DNA of 64,000 bases from Halorarius litoreus. GTDB taxonomy: Archaea; Halobacteriota; Halobacteria; Halobacteriales; Haloarculaceae. A program made the translations under genes and the position numbers. The notes beneath the pieces were generated by a model, which made no database searches, was not told the DNA's origin, and saw only the letters and a list, made by a program, of their open reading frames with translations. The DNA is taken from positions 1,116,001 to 1,180,000 of the forward strand of contig NZ_CP101454.1 in the NCBI RefSeq assembly GCF_024362405.1, written 5' to 3'. Shown piece after piece: positions 44,726 to 53,563 of the stretch. Position 1 is the stretch's first letter; each line of letters opens with the position of its first letter.

Positions 44726-45916
44726 CTACAGGTCGCGTTCGTGTCGCACGGCGTCGCGGCCGATGGCCTCGACGTCGTCGATGCCCGCGAGTCCCATCGT
44801 CAGGTCGATCTGCGAGATGGTGTTTCGGAGGACGTTCTCGACGCCCGACTGGCCGCTATGGGCGAGACCGTAGGCGAACGGCCGGCCGAGCAGCACCGTG
44901 TCGGCACCGAGCGCGAGCGCCTTGAACGCGTTCGAGCCGTTTCGAACCCCCGAATCGAAGAACACCGGCACCTCGCCGTCGACCTCGTCGGCGACGTCCG
45001 GCAGCGCCTCGAAGGCGGTGATGGAGCCGTCGACCTGCCGACCGCCGTGCGTCGAGACGCCGACGCCGTCCGCGCCGTGGTCGATGGCCAGTCGCGCGTC
45101 GCCGGGGTGGAGAATGCCCTTCACGATGACCGGGAGGTCGGTTCGCTCCTGGAGGAACGCGAGGTCGTCCCACGTGAGCGATGCGTCGCCGAAGATTTCG
45201 AGGAACAGGTCGACGGCGGCCTGCGGGTCCTCCTCGGGTGGCGCGTCGAGTTTCTCGCGGAACGCCGGGTCCGAGAAGTAGTTGGCCACGCCTTCGCCCT
45301 CGAGGAACGGGTAGTACCCCCGTTCGAGCAGGCGCTCGCGCCAGCCGAGCGTCGGCGCGTCGACGGTGAAGACGATGGCGTCGTAGCCTGCTTCCTCGGC
45401 ACGGTCGAGGAACGACTCGGCGACGTCTCTGTCCGTGGACCAGTAGAACTGGAACCACTTGGGCACGTCACCGAGCGCCTCCGCGACGTCCTCCATCGGC
45501 GTCGAGGAGAGCGAGCTCAGGATGAACGGCACGTCCATCTCGGCGCAGGCGCGGGCCGTGGCGAGTTCGCCCTCCTCGTGGAGCAGCGTCTGGACGCCGA
45601 GCGGCGTGATCATCAGCGGGTACTCGTGGGTCCGGCCGTAGAGGTCGACCGTGAGGTCGCGGTCCGCGACGCCCTTGAGCATCCGGGGGACGATGCGCCA
45701 CGCGGAGAAGTCCTTGTTCCGCTCGAACGTCTCCTCGGTGCCCGCCCCGCCGTGGACGTACGCCTTCGCGTTCTCGTCCATCCGCTCGAACGCCTGCTCG
45801 CGGAGGTCGGCGTACGAGACCGGGAAGTCGGGCGTCTCCCCCTCGAACATCCCCTTTCGATACACCTCGCGGATGTGCTTGACGCCGAACTGCTCGCCGT
45901 GCGTGTCGTCTGCCAT
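44726..45916 (-). CDS. FMN-dependent alpha-hydroxy acid dehydrogenase (lactate 2-monooxygenase-like)
   Basis: A 396-aa TIM-barrel enzyme. Start MADDTHGEQFGVKHIREV (45916). FMN and substrate residues: PLMITPLGVQTLLHEEGE, FILSSLSSTPMED, WFQFYWSTDRDVAESF, FTVDAPTLGWRERLL, LPVIVKGILHPGDAR (catalytic-site Lys), GVSTHGGRQVDGS (His and Arg pair) and VFFDSGVRNGSNAFKALALGA. It oxidises an L-2-hydroxy acid, probably lactate. Convergent with the AAC(3) gene. Well-conserved full-length member. Confidence 0.93.
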   Translation of the reverse strand: MADDTHGEQFGVKHIREVYRKGMFEGETPDFPVSYADLREQAFERMDENAKAYVHGGAGTEETFERNKDFSAWRIVPRMLKGVADRDLTVDLYGRTHEYPLMITPLGVQTLLHEEGELATARACAEMDVPFILSSLSSTPMEDVAEALGDVPKWFQFYWSTDRDVAESFLDRAEEAGYDAIVFTVDAPTLGWRERLLERGYYPFLEGEGVANYFSDPAFREKLDAPPEEDPQAAVDLFLEIFGDASLTWDDLAFLQERTDLPVIVKGILHPGDARLAIDHGADGVGVSTHGGRQVDGSITAFEALPDVADEVDGEVPVFFDSGVRNGSNAFKALALGADTVLLGRPFAYGLAHSGQSGVENVLRNTISQIDLTMGLAGIDDVEAIGRDAVRHERDL

Positions 45917-46037
45917 ACACGCCCCTGTACCGTCGCGGCACAAAGGTCTATGTCTCCCGGAGGCTCGCCCGCGACCGCCGAATCGCGAGCGAAACTGACT
46001 GAAAATTTCAAGAGGGAGTAGCTGAATTTGAGTGGTA

Positions 46038-46550
46038 ATGGCCGCGTGCGCGTGCTGTGGCGCCGAAGACGAACTCCTGTTCACCTGTGGGCACTGTGAC
46101 GACCAGTTCTGTGCTCGCCACCAGTTCCCACACCACGCCTGTACCCGGTTCACGGAGGGCGGTCGCGCCGGGAGCGGCGAGGTCGGCTTCGAGTTCGGCG
46201 ACGGCACGACCGTCCTCGACACCCCACCGAACCCACCCGAGTCGACCGACCAGCAGCACGACACCGACCAGCAGCACGACACCGACCAGCAGCACGACGC
46301 GACACACGTGCCGGGACCGCGCGTCGAAGTGGCTCGCGACGCCGCCCGGGACACCCGTCCCGACCGGGAGGGGAGCGCGCCGCTCCCGCCGAACCGCGGG
46401 ATGCCGTGGGAGCGCGGCGACGACGGCGTCGCCGGGTGGATGGATGCCCAGAGCTATCCCGGGTACATCCTGAAGGTGGGCCTCCTCTCGCTCGTGTTCA
46501 CGGCGGCGTACTACGCGGGGCTCGCCGCCACGCTCTACGGCTACGTCTGA
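46038..46550 (+). CDS. AN1-type zinc finger membrane protein
   Basis: A 170-aa protein. Residues 1-40 carry an AN1-like zinc finger: CACCGAEDELLFTC, HCDDQFCARHQFPHHAC. Then a linker with an 18-bp DNA repeat giving three DQQHDT-type units (DNA about 46248-46301), a basic/Pro region, and a C-terminal hydrophobic helix (VGLLSLVFTAAYYAGLA). GTG at 46032 would add two residues; ATG 46038 preferred. Likely membrane-anchored via the tail. Role unknown, as for most archaeal AN1 proteins. Confidence 0.87.
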   Translation: MAACACCGAEDELLFTCGHCDDQFCARHQFPHHACTRFTEGGRAGSGEVGFEFGDGTTVLDTPPNPPESTDQQHDTDQQHDTDQQHDATHVPGPRVEVARDAARDTRPDREGSAPLPPNRGMPWERGDDGVAGWMDAQSYPGYILKVGLLSLVFTAAYYAGLAATLYGYV

Positions 46551-47125
46551 GACTCCGACTCCTTCGTCGACCCGTCCGGACACTCGGTCTCGTCGCCGTC
46601 CGGCTCCTCCCAGAACCCCTCGAACTCGGGAGCCGTCTCCCGCGGGTCGAACAACTGTTCGTACGGTGCCGCGACCCCCAGCCGCCGCGTCTCGTCGAAC
46701 GCCTCCTGCGCGCGGCGCTTCGCCGCGGTAACAGCGGCGGCGTCCGGGTCGTCGGTCGCCGCCTGCTCCCGGCACTGCTCGTAGAGGTCGTCGACTGCCT
46801 GTCGGTACTGGGCACCCTGTCGCGCGGCCGTGACCGCTCGAACGAGCTGGTCGGCCTCGAACGGAGGGGTGACCGCCGTCTCGAACGCGTCGTCGGCACC
46901 GAGCCGGACCAGCGGCGGGAGCGAGCCATCGGCAGCCCGGAGCGCGTCCCGCAGGTCGCGCGCCGTCGCGTTCTCGAGGTCCCCGACGACGAGCACGTCC
47001 ACCGTAGCCGCCCGAACGCGGGTGGCCGACAGCGTCGTGACGCGCTCGACGTCGAACCCGGCGTCGGCGAGCAGCGAACGGGCCGTCCGTCCGTCGTCAC
47101 CCGCCGCGGCGATGAGAACCGTCAC
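46541..47125 (-). CDS. Receiver-like protein with helical C-terminus (HalX-like)
   Basis: A 194-aa protein with GTG start at 47125 (VTVLIAAAGDDGRTARSLL), 20-25 nt after a TATAC box near 47145-47150. The first about 110 residues look like a CheY fold (VTVLIAAA, VDVLVVGDLEN, PPLVRLGADDAFE); acidic pocket residues are only partly kept, so it may be a pseudo-receiver. The following helical part (AVTAARQGAQYRQAVDDLYE) resembles the HalX domain. Acidic tail. Convergent 10-bp overlap with the AN1 gene. Confidence 0.7.
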   Translation of the reverse strand: MTVLIAAAGDDGRTARSLLADAGFDVERVTTLSATRVRAATVDVLVVGDLENATARDLRDALRAADGSLPPLVRLGADDAFETAVTPPFEADQLVRAVTAARQGAQYRQAVDDLYEQCREQAATDDPDAAAVTAAKRRAQEAFDETRRLGVAAPYEQLFDPRETAPEFEGFWEEPDGDETECPDGSTKESESQT

Positions 47126-47274
47126 AGTTGCGGAACGACCCCCCACCGTATAGAAGATTTCCCTCGGTGACGCACCGAATACAGGGACGAGACGGCCGCA
47201 GCCCCACAGTATGGCCGTCATACTGAGTCGTTCACACGCGTCCGGTCATGAACGGACGCGCCCCCACCACCGAT

Positions 47275-47931
47275 TCAATCGTCGGCGCTCGCTGTCGACC
47301 GCTCCGGCTCAGACGCCTCCGGGGGCATCGTCACGTCCGTCGGTTCGTCGGTCCCACCCACTCGAGTTTCCCGCTCTCGGTAGGTGTGGTAGCCGGCGGC
47401 GGCGGCGAACGTCAGCGCGACGACGAGCGCGTAGCCGTAGCCGGGGACCAGCGAGAAGGGGTAGACGCCGAGCGAGCCGACCGTCACGATCGCGGCGAAC
47501 ACCGCGCCGAGCGCGAGGTAGAACTGTCCCCACGGGAGATCGTCGACCGGCACGACGTCGAGGTAGACGTCGAACGCCCGGACGTGGTTCCGGAGCTCGA
47601 TGGTCCCGCGGTCGCGGTCGTACGTGACGACGCCGAGTGAGTCCATCTTCGGGAGGTGGGTCTGGTGGAGCGCGGTGTACACCCGCTTGCGCTCCTTCGG
47701 CGTCACGTCGGCCAGGTCGGTGCCGTTCTCCCACGCCGCGAGCTGCTCGGAGAGCGCACGGATGGTGACCGGGCCGTCGCGCTGTTTCAGGTAGTGCAAC
47801 GTGTACCGACGCCGCTGACTGCTGAGCGTCTCGAACACGGCATCGGTCGAAAGCGGTTCCTCCCCCCCTACCACCCCACCGTCCGGTACGAACCCGGGCG
47901 AATCGGCGTGATGTATCTCGGTTCGTTGCAT
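47275..47931 (-). CDS. Membrane-anchored winged-helix regulator (DUF7344-like)
   Basis: A 218-aa protein from MQRTEIHHADSPGFV (47931). Residues 28-105: winged-helix domain, DAVFETLSSQRRRYTLHYLKQ, then VYTALHQTHLPKMDSLGVVTYD. Residues about 140-185: two membrane helices (FYLALGAVFAAIVTVG; ALVVALTFAAAAGYH). Haloarchaea have many such tethered regulators near genes they control; the target is unknown. TATA-like GGTATAT near 47976-47982 lies about 45 nt before the start. Confidence 0.88.
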   Translation of the reverse strand: MQRTEIHHADSPGFVPDGGVVGGEEPLSTDAVFETLSSQRRRYTLHYLKQRDGPVTIRALSEQLAAWENGTDLADVTPKERKRVYTALHQTHLPKMDSLGVVTYDRDRGTIELRNHVRAFDVYLDVVPVDDLPWGQFYLALGAVFAAIVTVGSLGVYPFSLVPGYGYALVVALTFAAAAGYHTYRERETRVGGTDEPTDVTMPPEASEPERSTASADD

Positions 47932-48227
47932 ACTACCCACCCCTACTACCCCCAGATACGCGGCCTGAGAGCATATACCCTACTGATAGAGTAGTATCAT
48001 ATTATCCGCCGACTGCACCACCGCGTGCGAGCGTCCTGTGGCGACGAACGTGACGCGCCGGTGTGCAGCCGGCGCACCTGTCGAAACTTCGTCACGAAAG
48101 GGGAGCGTGTGACAGGACCCGCATCCTCCACCACCACGGGAGAAGGGATGCAGTATATGTTTTGTGGAGCGTCGTCACTCGCCTGTCTGCCCAACGTCAT
48201 ACGTGTCAGGAAGAATAGTATATCGCG

Positions 48228-48677
48228 TCAGTCGTGGTCGTGGTCGGCGAGCTCCTCGCCGAACGTCGCCTCGAAGTCGTCGACCGGGATGACCGAGTAG
48301 TCGACCGAGAGCGTGTTGCGGGTGGCACGGATCTTCCCGACGAACGTCGAGATCTCGTCGAGCCGCCCCTCGACGATGAACAGCTCCATGCAGTAGTGGT
48401 CGCCGACGTGGTTGTGGACGTTCGAGGTGACGAGGTCCTCGTGTTCGTGCCGGAGCTGCATCATCCGCTGCTCGGCCGAGGAGGTCTCGTAGTTGAACAG
48501 CACGGTGACCACGCCGATGAGGTCGCGGTCCTCGAGCTTCTTGTCCTCGAACTCCCCCAGCAGGTTGCGCGACGCCTCGCGGACGACCTCGCTGCGCCCG
48601 GTGTAGCCGTGTTCCTCGGCGAACTCGTCCAGTCGTTCCAACAGCGACTCCGGCATCGACACGCTGACGACGGTCAT
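48228..48677 (-). CDS. nikR: Nickel-responsive regulator NikR (CopG family)
   Basis: A 149-aa protein. N-terminal ribbon-helix-helix: [38 protein letters not shown]-terminal ACT-like metal-binding domain with [17 protein letters not shown], which contains the expected His-His-Cys nickel ligands. Ends in a His-rich tail (ADHDHD). NikR represses nickel uptake genes when Ni is bound. No nik transporter is nearby. The upstream HAD gene is 42 bp away, with AT-rich sequence between them. Confidence 0.93.
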   Translation of the reverse strand: MTVVSVSMPESLLERLDEFAEEHGYTGRSEVVREASRNLLGEFEDKKLEDRDLIGVVTVLFNYETSSAEQRMMQLRHEHEDLVTSNVHNHVGDHYCMELFIVEGRLDEISTFVGKIRATRNTLSVDYSVIPVDDFEATFGEELADHDHD

Positions 48678-48719
48678 GTTGTGAACTAATTACCCGAGTG
48701 TTACTAAGGATTTGTTATC

Positions 48720-49337
48720 TCAGCGGGCGTCGAGCCACGCGGGCAGCGCCGTGAGCGGCACCTCCTCGACGTCGAGGAACGTGCCGCCTATCGCGTCGAC
48801 GCCCCCGTCGGTCGCCGGGTCGTCACCGACGTGGACGAGCCGGTCGGGCGTGCAGTCGAGCTGGCGGGCGACCGTCTCGAACGCCCGGGCGTCGGGCTTC
48901 CGCCAGCCGCAGGCGATGCTCGTGACGACGGCGTCGAACTCGCCGCGGAGCCCCGCGCGGACGAGCACCCGACGGGCGAGTTCCGGAACCGAGGTGTTCG
49001 AGAGCAGTCCGACCGGGCCGTGCTCGCGGGCGGCGGCGACCGCCTCGGGAGCGCCCTCGACGACCTCCACCTCGGGGTCGAACGCCGCGACCACGGCACG
49101 GCGGGCGGCGTTCCCGGGCGCGTCAACCCCCCGAGACGCGAGCGCCCGCGCGACGTGTGCGGGAAGCGGTACCTCCGCGCCCTCGGGGGCGTCGACGTGC
49201 CGCTCCGTGTAGGCGGCCGCCCAGTCGTCGGGGACGGCCACGTCCCGCGCCCGGAGTTCGCGCGCCACGGCCGCTGCCGGGTCGTCGAGCCGGTCGACGC
49301 GGACGAGCGTCCCGAACAGGTCGAACGTAACGGCCAT
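48720..49337 (-). CDS. HAD-superfamily hydrolase
   Basis: A 205-aa protein, start MAVTFDLFGTLVRVD (49337). Motif I is DLFGTLV, where the second catalytic Asp seen in phosphatases is Gly-Thr-type substituted (DxFGT), typical of dehalogenase-like or phosphatase HADs; motif II VGLLSNTSVPEL; motif III Lys in GWRKPDARAF; motif IV HVGDDPATDGG. Small helical cap (residues 15-85). Substrate unknown. Possibly cotranscribed with nikR. Confidence 0.88.
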   Translation of the reverse strand: MAVTFDLFGTLVRVDRLDDPAAAVARELRARDVAVPDDWAAAYTERHVDAPEGAEVPLPAHVARALASRGVDAPGNAARRAVVAAFDPEVEVVEGAPEAVAAAREHGPVGLLSNTSVPELARRVLVRAGLRGEFDAVVTSIACGWRKPDARAFETVARQLDCTPDRLVHVGDDPATDGGVDAIGGTFLDVEEVPLTALPAWLDAR

Positions 49338-49416
49338 GTCCACCCCTCTGTGCCGGGACACTTCCCACTACCGACACGCCCCGCGGCTTCATGTACGCCC
49401 CGACGGACACGGAGCC

Positions 49417-50487
49417 ATGGACGTTCCAGAGGAACCCCGTGCGTTCCGCTACGACGGGGAGGTCGAACCGGGCGAGAAGCGACACCTCCGCTACGAGGTG
49501 TCCGAGACGTATCTCGGCGACCCTGTCGAGGTGCCAGTGACGATCATCAACGGCGACGAGCCGGGGCCACGGCTCTGCTGTACCGCCGCCATCCACGGCG
49601 ACGAACTCAACGGCGTGAAGGTGTGTCAGGAGCTCGCCGCGCGCTACGAGCCCGGCGACGTCCGGGGGACCATTGTCATCGTCCACGTCGTCAACGTTCC
49701 CGGCTATCAGGCCCAGCAGCGCTACCTCCCCATCTACGACCAGGACATGAACCGCTCGTTCCCCGGGAAGGCGAAGTCGAACACCGCAGAGCGGATGGCG
49801 TACGCAGTCTGGGAGGCGTTCGTCTCCAAGTGCGACCTCGGACTCGACTTCCACACCTCGACCCGCAACCGGACGACGATGTACCACACCCGCGCGGACG
49901 TCTCGAACCCCGCCGTCGAACGGCTCGCTCGCGCGTTCGGCGCGAGCGTCATCCTTTCTGGGGGGGGTGATGAGGGGAGTCTCCGGGGGGCGGCGACGGT
50001 CGCGGGCATCCCCACGGTCACCGTCGAGATGGGGAAGGCCCACCGCTTCCAGCCGCTGCTCATCCAGAAGGCGCTCGACGGCGTCGAGAGCGTGCTCGCA
50101 GAGTACGACATGGTCGACGGGAGCGTCGACTGGCCCGGCTGGTGGCGCATCGTCGACCCCGCCGACCAGAAGGCGTGGCTCCGGGCCGACCGGGGCGGGC
50201 TCGTCGAGATGCAGTGGGGCCCCTATCCGCTCGTCCGAGCGGGCGAGACCATCTGCACCATCACGGACCACTTCTCGCGCGACGAGCACGTCGTCGAGGC
50301 GCCGTTCACGGGGCTGCTCGTCGGCGTCCTCGAGAACCCCGTGGCGCTCCCCGGCCACCCGCTGTGTCACCTCGTCGGGCTAAACGAGGAGACGACCGAC
50401 GAGATCGAAGCCGAGATCAGAAGCGGGGAGTTCGACGGCTACCGCGCCAACGGCACCGTCTGGCACCGCGGCGAGGAACAGCACTAG
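49417..50487 (+). CDS. Succinylglutamate desuccinylase/aspartoacylase-family metalloenzyme
   Basis: A 356-aa protein starting MDVPEEPRAFRYDG. Zinc-carboxypeptidase-like fold: TAAIHGDELNG (first zinc His and Glu), QDMNRSFPGK, GLDFHTST (second His), and VTVEMGKAHRFQP with the general-base Glu. C-terminal barrel from about 260 (DRGGLVEMQWGP). It deacylates N-acyl amino acids or related molecules; possibly ectoine or amino acid metabolism. Its stop codon overlaps the stop of the convergent kinase gene in the sequence CTAG (50484-50487). Confidence 0.9.
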   Translation: MDVPEEPRAFRYDGEVEPGEKRHLRYEVSETYLGDPVEVPVTIINGDEPGPRLCCTAAIHGDELNGVKVCQELAARYEPGDVRGTIVIVHVVNVPGYQAQQRYLPIYDQDMNRSFPGKAKSNTAERMAYAVWEAFVSKCDLGLDFHTSTRNRTTMYHTRADVSNPAVERLARAFGASVILSGGGDEGSLRGAATVAGIPTVTVEMGKAHRFQPLLIQKALDGVESVLAEYDMVDGSVDWPGWWRIVDPADQKAWLRADRGGLVEMQWGPYPLVRAGETICTITDHFSRDEHVVEAPFTGLLVGVLENPVALPGHPLCHLVGLNEETTDEIEAEIRSGEFDGYRANGTVWHRGEEQH

Positions 50488-52673
50488 ATCGACGAGACCC
50501 CGGCTATCTCGAAGCGCGCACCGGGCGCGTCGACCACGGCGATCGACCAGCCGTGCGCCTCGACGATCTGTTCGACGATGGCGAGCCCGAAGCCGGTGCC
50601 GTCGCCCCCGGAGTGACCGAATTCGAACAGGTGGTCGCGGTCGTCAGGATCGATACCGGGCCCGTCGTCGGCGACGTAGAAGCCGTCGTCGAGCGCGCCG
50701 ACCGTGACCGTCGGCGCGGCGCCGGCGTGTTCGACCGCATTGGCGAAGAGGTTCTCGAACAGCTGCTGGAGGCGGTCGCCGTCACCCTCGACGAGCGGCG
50801 GGTCCGCGACGACCAGTTCGGCGTCGCCCGTGTCGACGGCGCTCCACGCCAGTTCGGCCACCTGCCCCACGTCGACGACGGCCGGCTCGCCGACGGCCTG
50901 CCCCTGTCGGGCGAGCCCGAGCAGCCCCTCGATGAGCGATTCCATCCGCGAGAGTGCCGCCTCGACGGCCTCGAAGTCCTCGGCGTCCCCGGTCTCGCGA
51001 GCCATCTCCATGCGACCCAGGGCGACGTTCAGCGGGTTCCGGAGGTCGTGACTAACGACGCTCGCGAACTCGTCGAGCCGCTGGTTCTGCCGGCGGAGTT
51101 CGCGCTCGCGCTCCTTCTGGTCGGTGATGTCCGTGTAGATGGCGAACCCGCGGGTCGACCGCTCGCCGACGGCGTAGGGCACGACGTGCAGCAGGAAGTC
51201 GCGGACCCCGTCTGCCGCCACCCGCTGGACCTCGCCGTGGAAGCTCTCGCCCGACTGGATGAGTTCGTTGAACCGCCGGGCGTCGCCGCGTGCGGACTCG
51301 TCGGGGAGGAGGTAGTCGTCGATGGACTCGCCGTAGACTTGCTCGACCGAGACGCCGAACACCTGCTCGAACGCCGGGTTCGCATCGCGGACCACCGGCT
51401 CGAACCCCTCGAACTCGACGTAGATGGTCGGGTCGGGGATGTTTTCGAACAGCGCGGCGAAGCGGTCGTGTTCGGCTTCGAGCCGGACCCGCTGGCTCAC
51501 CCGGTCGAGTGCCGCCGCCGCGTTCGCCGCGAGAACGGTCGCCAGCTGGCGCTCACTGTCGTCGAACACGTCGTCGCCCTGTGCGGCGATGCTCAGCGTG
51601 CCGTGGTCACCCAGTGGGAGGTAGATCCCGGCGCCGAGTCCCCCACGGGGCGTCTCGGTGGCGACGGCGCTGAGGTCGTCGTACACCACCGGCTCCCCCT
51701 CGCGGAGGGCGGTCGCGGGCAGGCTGTCGCCGTCGACCGGGTAGACCGGCCGCTCACCCAGCAGCTCGCGCGTCTGCTCGGGGACGGCGACGGGAACGAG
51801 TTCCGCACCCCGGACGAGTCGCACGCCGTTGATAGGGTAGCCGAGCACGTCGGAGGCGGCCTGTACCGTGATGTCGGCGATCTCCTCGGGCGTGGTCGCA
51901 GCCATCAGCTGGCGGGTGGCGTCGTGGAGTTCGCGGAGCCGCCGGTCGCGGGCCTGTCGGCCGGAGATATCGCGCAGGACGCCGACGGTCCCCCGGAACT
52001 CGTCGTCGGGCATCGGCAGCAGCGCGACGTGATTCTCGACGGGAATCGTCTCGCCCTCGCGGGTCCGAACCGAAAGCTCGAACCGCACGGTCTCGGGGCC
52101 CTCGGCCGAGAGGAGGTCGCGGATGGCCGCCTCGCCGCGCTCGATGTCTTCGTCGGAGAGTACCAGCGAGACGTGGCTGCCGACCAGCTCCTCCCGGGCG
52201 TAGCCGGTGACGTCCTCGCTCGCCCCGTTGACGGCGAGGAACCGCCCGTCGGCGTCGGTGACGTACACCACGTCGCCGAGCGGTTCGACGAGCTGTCGGT
52301 AGCGCAGGTCACCGCGTGCGAGCGCCGTCGACAGCCGCGTCGGGAACCGTTCGGGCGGCACCTCCTCGCGGAGGACGTAGTCGGTCGCACCGACGGCGAA
52401 CGCCGCGCTCGCCTCCGAGGCGTCGCCCACCGCCGCGTAGATGACGACCGGGATGTCAGGGTGACGCGAGCGCACCTGCCCGCACAGCGAGACTGCGCCA
52501 CCGTCGGAGAACGGGGCGGAACACACCAGACAGTCGACGCTCGGCACCGTCTCCAGCGCCGCCGAGCAGTCGTGAACGGGGGTCACGGAGAAGCCGGCCG
52601 CGGTCAACGCGTCGACGACCGCCGAGCCGTCGGCTGCGTCGTCCGCGACGTACACGACCTCGACGGACCCCAT
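50484..52673 (-). CDS. Multi-domain cytosolic sensor histidine kinase (receiver-like, PAS, GAF, PAS)
   Basis: A 729-aa protein starting MGSVEVVYVADDAADGS. Order: 1-115 receiver-like domain in which the phosphoacceptor region reads CLVCSAPFSDG, so it is probably not phosphorylated; about 120-240 PAS/PAC (VTDADGRFLAVNGASEDVTG); about 245-390 GAF (LHDATRQLMAATTPEEIAD); about 400-515 PAS (PDPTIYVEFEG); then HisKA with SHDLRNPLN and HATPase with NAVEHAG, DDGPGIDPDD and GTGFGLAIV. No membrane helix. Senses a soluble signal; partner unknown. It is the last host gene before the island. Confidence 0.92.
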   Translation of the reverse strand: MGSVEVVYVADDAADGSAVVDALTAAGFSVTPVHDCSAALETVPSVDCLVCSAPFSDGGAVSLCGQVRSRHPDIPVVIYAAVGDASEASAAFAVGATDYVLREEVPPERFPTRLSTALARGDLRYRQLVEPLGDVVYVTDADGRFLAVNGASEDVTGYAREELVGSHVSLVLSDEDIERGEAAIRDLLSAEGPETVRFELSVRTREGETIPVENHVALLPMPDDEFRGTVGVLRDISGRQARDRRLRELHDATRQLMAATTPEEIADITVQAASDVLGYPINGVRLVRGAELVPVAVPEQTRELLGERPVYPVDGDSLPATALREGEPVVYDDLSAVATETPRGGLGAGIYLPLGDHGTLSIAAQGDDVFDDSERQLATVLAANAAAALDRVSQRVRLEAEHDRFAALFENIPDPTIYVEFEGFEPVVRDANPAFEQVFGVSVEQVYGESIDDYLLPDESARGDARRFNELIQSGESFHGEVQRVAADGVRDFLLHVVPYAVGERSTRGFAIYTDITDQKERERELRRQNQRLDEFASVVSHDLRNPLNVALGRMEMARETGDAEDFEAVEAALSRMESLIEGLLGLARQGQAVGEPAVVDVGQVAELAWSAVDTGDAELVVADPPLVEGDGDRLQQLFENLFANAVEHAGAAPTVTVGALDDGFYVADDGPGIDPDDRDHLFEFGHSGGDGTGFGLAIVEQIVEAHGWSIAVVDAPGARFEIAGVSSI

Positions 52674-53563
52674 TGAATCCCGCGTACGGTAGTCGCGCGG
52701 TTAAGCCTACGCTTCGTGTCCGTGAGCGACTGACAGCGCGTTCAGGAGCCACTCGTTCGAACGGTACGTGTCGGTTCGAGCGGAAACAGGGGGGTATTCG
52801 GGCAGTAGTAGACCAGTTCTGCAATAAGTCGACCACGTTCTTGTAGAACTCGACCACGTTGAGTGACGACCCGTTCAGGTTCGAATTTCGAGAATCGACC
52901 CTCTGGAATCCTTCGTCTCTGGATGTAACTCGAATTGCTGGCTAGAATTTGTCAATTTCCAAGTCAACCAATACAGTTAACGCAGTCGGCCCGGAGAAAC
53001 TCCCGAAAGAGGTCCGAATTGAGTCCCACCAAACTCATCGTGACTTTTTAACCGAACAGCCAGTTATTTCCAGCTTTTTCCACACGATTTACACGATTTC
53101 ATACTGTGCGTGCGAGTTACCTTTGAACTACCACAACGCGGGCAAGTTGGATTGAACAGGCCCATATCACTTGCCAACATGTTTTTAGGCAATAAATATA
53201 TCCCGTTATTTATTTTATATCAAACAGTGAATTTCCATTCTAAGCAAAGTTGGTTGAGATGATGACGTAGTTGGACTGGGCGAGAGAAAGGCGATCGACA
53301 GGAACGGTGCGACCTACGTTCCGACACCGAACCCACAGGCACGGAACCGCGCGTGGTGCCAAGCGTATCTGGCGAGGTCTACATCCACGGGCCGACTGGC
53401 GCGTTTATCGTTCTGCCAGCGGAAGGAGATTGAGTGTCCCGTAGGAAGGTGTCATCGAACCCTAGAACGCTCGGTATAGCGCTTGAATCGAGCGGATGAG
53501 AAATGTCTCGACTGGAGGCCAACTGTCCTAAGCGGCCACCGAAATAGACGAAATCTACCGGAG
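52674..53563. other. Long AT-rich non-coding region at left end of island
   Basis: 890 bp. Holds the left repeat (52770-52857). 52860-53260 is strongly AT-rich (for example AATAAATATATCCCG and TTATTTATTTTATATCA near 53190-53225). At 53290-53435 one plus-strand frame reads GEVYIHGPTGAFIVLPAEGD before a TGA, which looks like the remnant C-terminus of a lost gene, but it has no start. No intact gene. Confidence 0.55.
52770..52857. repeat. Left direct repeat of the island (candidate attL)
   Basis: 88 bp. The first 49 bp match the right copy at 46 positions, including GGTTCGAGCGGAA, GGGGGGTATTCGGGCAGTAG and TAGAC. The second half is less conserved (30 of 39). Contains AGTTCT/AGAACT arms and two TCGACCACGTT units. 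Confidence 0.8.

Noticed and set aside
52674..52857. Minus-strand reading frame through the left repeat (VVEFYKNVVDLLQN)
   Set aside because: The matching frame in the right repeat has a stop after four residues, and no continuing gene exists in either place, so it is not a coding repeat.
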